From assembly GCA_964538565.1 (NCBI GenBank), contig CAZIGW010000080.1:1-7766 (forward strand): a DNA stretch of 7,766 bases, given 5' to 3'. This DNA comes from CAYVBN01 sp964538565. GTDB taxonomy: Bacteria; Pseudomonadota; Alphaproteobacteria; Rhizobiales; Xanthobacteraceae. Position 1 is the stretch's first letter. Each line of letters opens with the position of its first letter. This document shows positions 5,511 through 7,766 of this stretch, piece after piece. The notes beneath the pieces are model-generated. The model ran no database searches, was not told where the DNA came from, and was given only the letters and a program-made list of their open reading frames with translations. The position numbers and the translations under genes are program-made.

Positions 5511-5539
5511 AAAATGGCCGGGCTTGCCCGGCCATTTTT
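5511..5539. terminator. Strong bidirectional intrinsic terminator
   Basis: AAAATGGCCGGG (5511-5522) pairs perfectly with CCCGGCCATTTT (5527-5538), a 12-bp stem with a 4-base loop. On the plus strand the stem ends in TTTTT; on the minus strand it ends in TTTT after the hairpin. It lies between the convergent glycine-zipper gene and secA and can end transcription from both sides. Confidence 0.9.
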
Positions 5540-5561
5540 ATCGTCTACTGGTACTGGCGTT

Positions 5562-5582
5562 CCCGATGGACGCGCCATCGGG
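5562..5582 (-). terminator. Hairpin just downstream of secA
   Basis: A perfect 8-bp stem (CCCGATGG 5562-5569, CCATCGGG 5575-5582) with an ACGCG loop lies 27 bases past the secA stop. No T-run follows on the minus strand, so it probably supplements the bidirectional terminator at 5511-5539 and is not a stand-alone terminator. Confidence 0.4.
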
Positions 5583-5609
5583 CGCTCCGCGCAGGCCGTA
5601 CCGTCCGGC

Positions 5610-7766
5610 TCAGGCGTAGCGGCCGTGGCAGTGCTTGTATTTCTTGCCCGATCCGCACGGGCACGGCTCGTTGCGGCCGACCTTGCCCCAACTCGCCGGA
5701 TTGGCGGGATCGCGCTGGACCGCGGGCGCGGCAGCCGCTCCGGTCGCCGTCAGCAGGCCCGCGCCGGCAAGCGCCATCTCGTCCTCACCGGTCGAGGGAT
5801 CGATCTTGTGCGCCTCCATGTAGGGCAATGACGGGCCGGGCTGCTCCTCGGGCGGCGGCGCCGGCAGGATCTCGACGCGCATGAGCTGCGCGGTCACCGC
5901 CTCGCGCAGGTTCTGGCTCATCGCCTCGAACAGGTTGAACGCTTCCGCCTTGTATTCGTTGAGCGGATCGCGCTGCCCGTATCCGCGCAGGCCGATCACC
6001 TGGCGCAGATGGTCGAGCATGAGCAGATGCTCGCGCCAGAGATGATCGAGCGTCTGAAGCAGGATCGATTTCTCGACGTAGCGGATCACGTCGGCGCCCC
6101 ACTGGGCGACCTTCGCGGCCATGTGCTCGTCGGCGCGGCGCTCCACGCGCGCGAAGATCTCCTCGTCGGCGATGCCTTCTTCCTTCGCCCACTCGTCGAC
6201 CGGGATGTCGAGGCCCAGCACGCGCTGCAGTTCTTCCTTGAGGCCCTTGGTGTCCCATTGCTCCGGATAGGCGTTTTCCGGCACGTGCTTGGCGACGAGG
6301 TCGTCGATCACGGTGTGGCGCATGTCGGCGATGATCTCCGCCGCCGACTCGTCCTTCATCCATTCGACACGCTGATCGAAGATCACCTTGCGCTGATCGT
6401 TCATCACGTTGTCGAACTTGAGGATGTTCTTGCGGATGTCGAAGTTGCGCGCCTCGACTTTCTGCTGCGCCTTCTCCAGCGCCTTGTTGATCCAAGGGTG
6501 GACGATCGCCTCGTCCTCCTTGAGCCCCAGGCGCTGGAGCATGCCGTCCAGCTTGTCCGACCCGAAGATGCGCATCAGGTCGTCTTCGAGGGAGAGGAAG
6601 AACTTCGAACGGCCCGGGTCGCCCTGGCGGCCGGAGCGGCCGCGCAACTGGTTGTCGATCCGGCGGCTCTCATGCCGTTCGGTTCCGAGCACGAAGAGAC
6701 CGCCGGCGGCGAGCGCCTTCTCCTTCAGGCGCGCGACCTGCGCCTTGATCTCCGCCACCCTCCGGTCGCGCTCGGGGCCTTCGGGAACATCCTTGAGCTC
6801 CTGGCGCACGCGCATGTCGACGTTGCCGCCGAGCTGGATGTCGGTGCCGCGGCCCGCCATGTTGGTCGCGATCGTGACCGCGCCCGGAACGCCGGCCTGC
6901 GCCACGATGTAGGCTTCCTGCTCGTGATAGCGCGCGTTGAGGATGGCGAAGACCTTGGCCTTCGAGGCGCCTTCGTCGCCCGAGTAGAGCGCCGCGAACG
7001 CGTTGGGGTCGGAGAAGTCGTGCTGCTCCCATCCGGCCTGGCGCAGCATTTCGGCGAGGCTCTCCGACTTCTCGATCGACGTCGTGCCGACGAGCACCGG
7101 CTGGCCGCGTTCCTTGCAGTCGTGGATGAGCGCGAGGATCGCCCGGTATTTTTCCGCCGCCGTGCGGTAGACCTCGTCGTCCTCGTCGAGACGCATCACC
7201 GGCATGTTGGTCGGGATCTCGAGCACCTCGAGATTGTAGATGTCGAGGAACTCGTCGGCCTCGGTCGCCGCCGTGCCGGTCATGCCGGCGAGCTTCTCGT
7301 ACATGCGGAAGTAGTTCTGGAACGTGATCGAGGCGAGCGTCTGGTTTTCCGGCTGGATCGGCTGGCGCTCCTTGGCCTCGAGCGCCTGGTGCAGGCCTTC
7401 CGAATAGCGCCGTCCCGGCATCATGCGTCCGGTGAATTCGTCGATGATGACGACCTCGCCGTTGCGGACGATGTAGTCCTTGTCGCGCTGGAACAGCTTG
7501 TGCGCGCGCAGCGCCTGGTTGACGTGATGGACGGTTGAGACGTTCTCGATGTCGTAGAGCGACTCGCCCTTGAGCAGATCCGCCTGCTGCAGCATCTGCT
7601 CCATCTTCTCCATGCCGGCTTCCGTCAGCGTCACGGCGCGCTGCTTCTCGTCGACCTCGTAGTCGCCCTTGTCGAGCGCCGGGATGTAGCTGTCGATCGT
7701 GTTGTAGAAATCGCTGCGATCATCGAGCGGACCGGAGATGATCAGCGGCGTGCGCGCCTCGTCGAT
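5610..7766 (-). CDS. secA: Preprotein translocase ATPase SecA, N-terminus cut by window edge
   Basis: SecA is the ATPase motor that pushes unfolded preproteins through SecYEG. The open frame fills the window edge and gives 718 residues plus stop. Roughly 210 N-terminal residues, including Walker A and the DEVD box, lie outside: the first visible residues IDEARTPLIISGP normally follow DEVDSIL directly. Visible landmarks (numbered from the edge) are the preprotein cross-linking region, GMTGTAATEADEF (161-173), VGTTSIEKSESLAEML (226-241), TNMAGRGTDIQLGG (301-314), GRSGRQGDPGRS (376-387, with the arginine finger), then the scaffold and wing domains. The C-terminus is a zinc-binding motif, CPCGSGKKYKHCH (702-714, CxCx8CH), which binds SecB and phospholipid. 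A segment of about 30 residues after the second helicase-domain motif (HDFSDPNAFAALYSGDEG) is absent from E. coli SecA but, from memory, typical of alphaproteobacteria. The internal GTG at 7634 is not the start. The frame is intact. Confidence 0.97.
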   Translation of the reverse strand: MDEARTPLIISGPLDDRSDFYNTIDSYIPALDKGDYEVDEKQRAVTLTEAGMEKMEQMLQQADLLKGESLYDIENVSTVHHVNQALRAHKLFQRDKDYIVRNGEVVIIDEFTGRMMPGRRYSEGLHQALEAKERQPIQPENQTLASITFQNYFRMYEKLAGMTGTAATEADEFLDIYNLEVLEIPTNMPVMRLDEDDEVYRTAAEKYRAILALIHDCKERGQPVLVGTTSIEKSESLAEMLRQAGWEQHDFSDPNAFAALYSGDEGASKAKVFAILNARYHEQEAYIVAQAGVPGAVTIATNMAGRGTDIQLGGNVDMRVRQELKDVPEGPERDRRVAEIKAQVARLKEKALAAGGLFVLGTERHESRRIDNQLRGRSGRQGDPGRSKFFLSLEDDLMRIFGSDKLDGMLQRLGLKEDEAIVHPWINKALEKAQQKVEARNFDIRKNILKFDNVMNDQRKVIFDQRVEWMKDESAAEIIADMRHTVIDDLVAKHVPENAYPEQWDTKGLKEELQRVLGLDIPVDEWAKEEGIADEEIFARVERRADEHMAAKVAQWGADVIRYVEKSILLQTLDHLWREHLLMLDHLRQVIGLRGYGQRDPLNEYKAEAFNLFEAMSQNLREAVTAQLMRVEILPAPPPEEQPGPSLPYMEAHKIDPSTGEDEMALAGAGLLTATGAAAAPAVQRDPANPASWGKVGRNEPCPCGSGKKYKHCHGRYA

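Noticed and set aside
6009..7538. 509-codon open frame on the plus strand opposite secA
   Set aside because: SecA is unmistakable on the other strand. The opposite frame is a Val/Leu/Arg/His-rich shadow with no domain.

Overview
The window is GC-rich chromosomal DNA from an alphaproteobacterium, most likely Hyphomicrobiales (Rhizobiales) near the Bradyrhizobium/Xanthobacteraceae side. That placement rests on protein wording and gene order recalled from the group, not on a search. The genes present are mainly housekeeping. I see no CRISPR array, transposon, phage gene, tRNA or rRNA, and no convincing new multi-gene system.

Layout, left to right. The left edge (1-577, minus) holds most of aroK (shikimate kinase), running off the window. 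A 386-base divergent intergenic region (578-963) follows. On the plus strand comes a 49-residue single-pass membrane protein (964-1113), easily missed because it is so short. Fifteen bases further is xerD (1129-2076), a complete tyrosine recombinase with all six catalytic residues. After a 227-base gap containing a hairpin and a possible leader ORF comes accA (2304-3260), the carboxyltransferase alpha subunit of acetyl-CoA carboxylase.

A 214-base AT-richer spacer (3261-3474) carries two dyads built from the same GAACA/TGTTC half-sites. It leads to a YafK/DpaA-like YkuD-domain lipoprotein (3475-5106) with an unusually long disordered Pro/Ala/Gln-rich tail. A small secreted glycine-zipper protein with a His/Arg-rich tail follows (5195-5470). 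A cluster of hairpins, including a strong bidirectional terminator (5511-5539), separates this plus-strand block from secA (5610-7766, minus). The secA gene is cut by the right edge and lacks its N-terminal part.

The genes serve different core jobs: aromatic amino acid precursors (AroK), chromosome dimer resolution (XerD), fatty acid synthesis (AccA), envelope and peptidoglycan linkage (YafK-like protein, glycine-zipper protein) and protein export (SecA). The YafK-like lipoprotein and the glycine-zipper protein are both exported, so they depend on Sec, but their adjacency to secA need not be functional. The items most worth a second look are the paired dyads before the lipoprotein gene, the tail of that lipoprotein, the small membrane protein before xerD, and the glycine-zipper protein.
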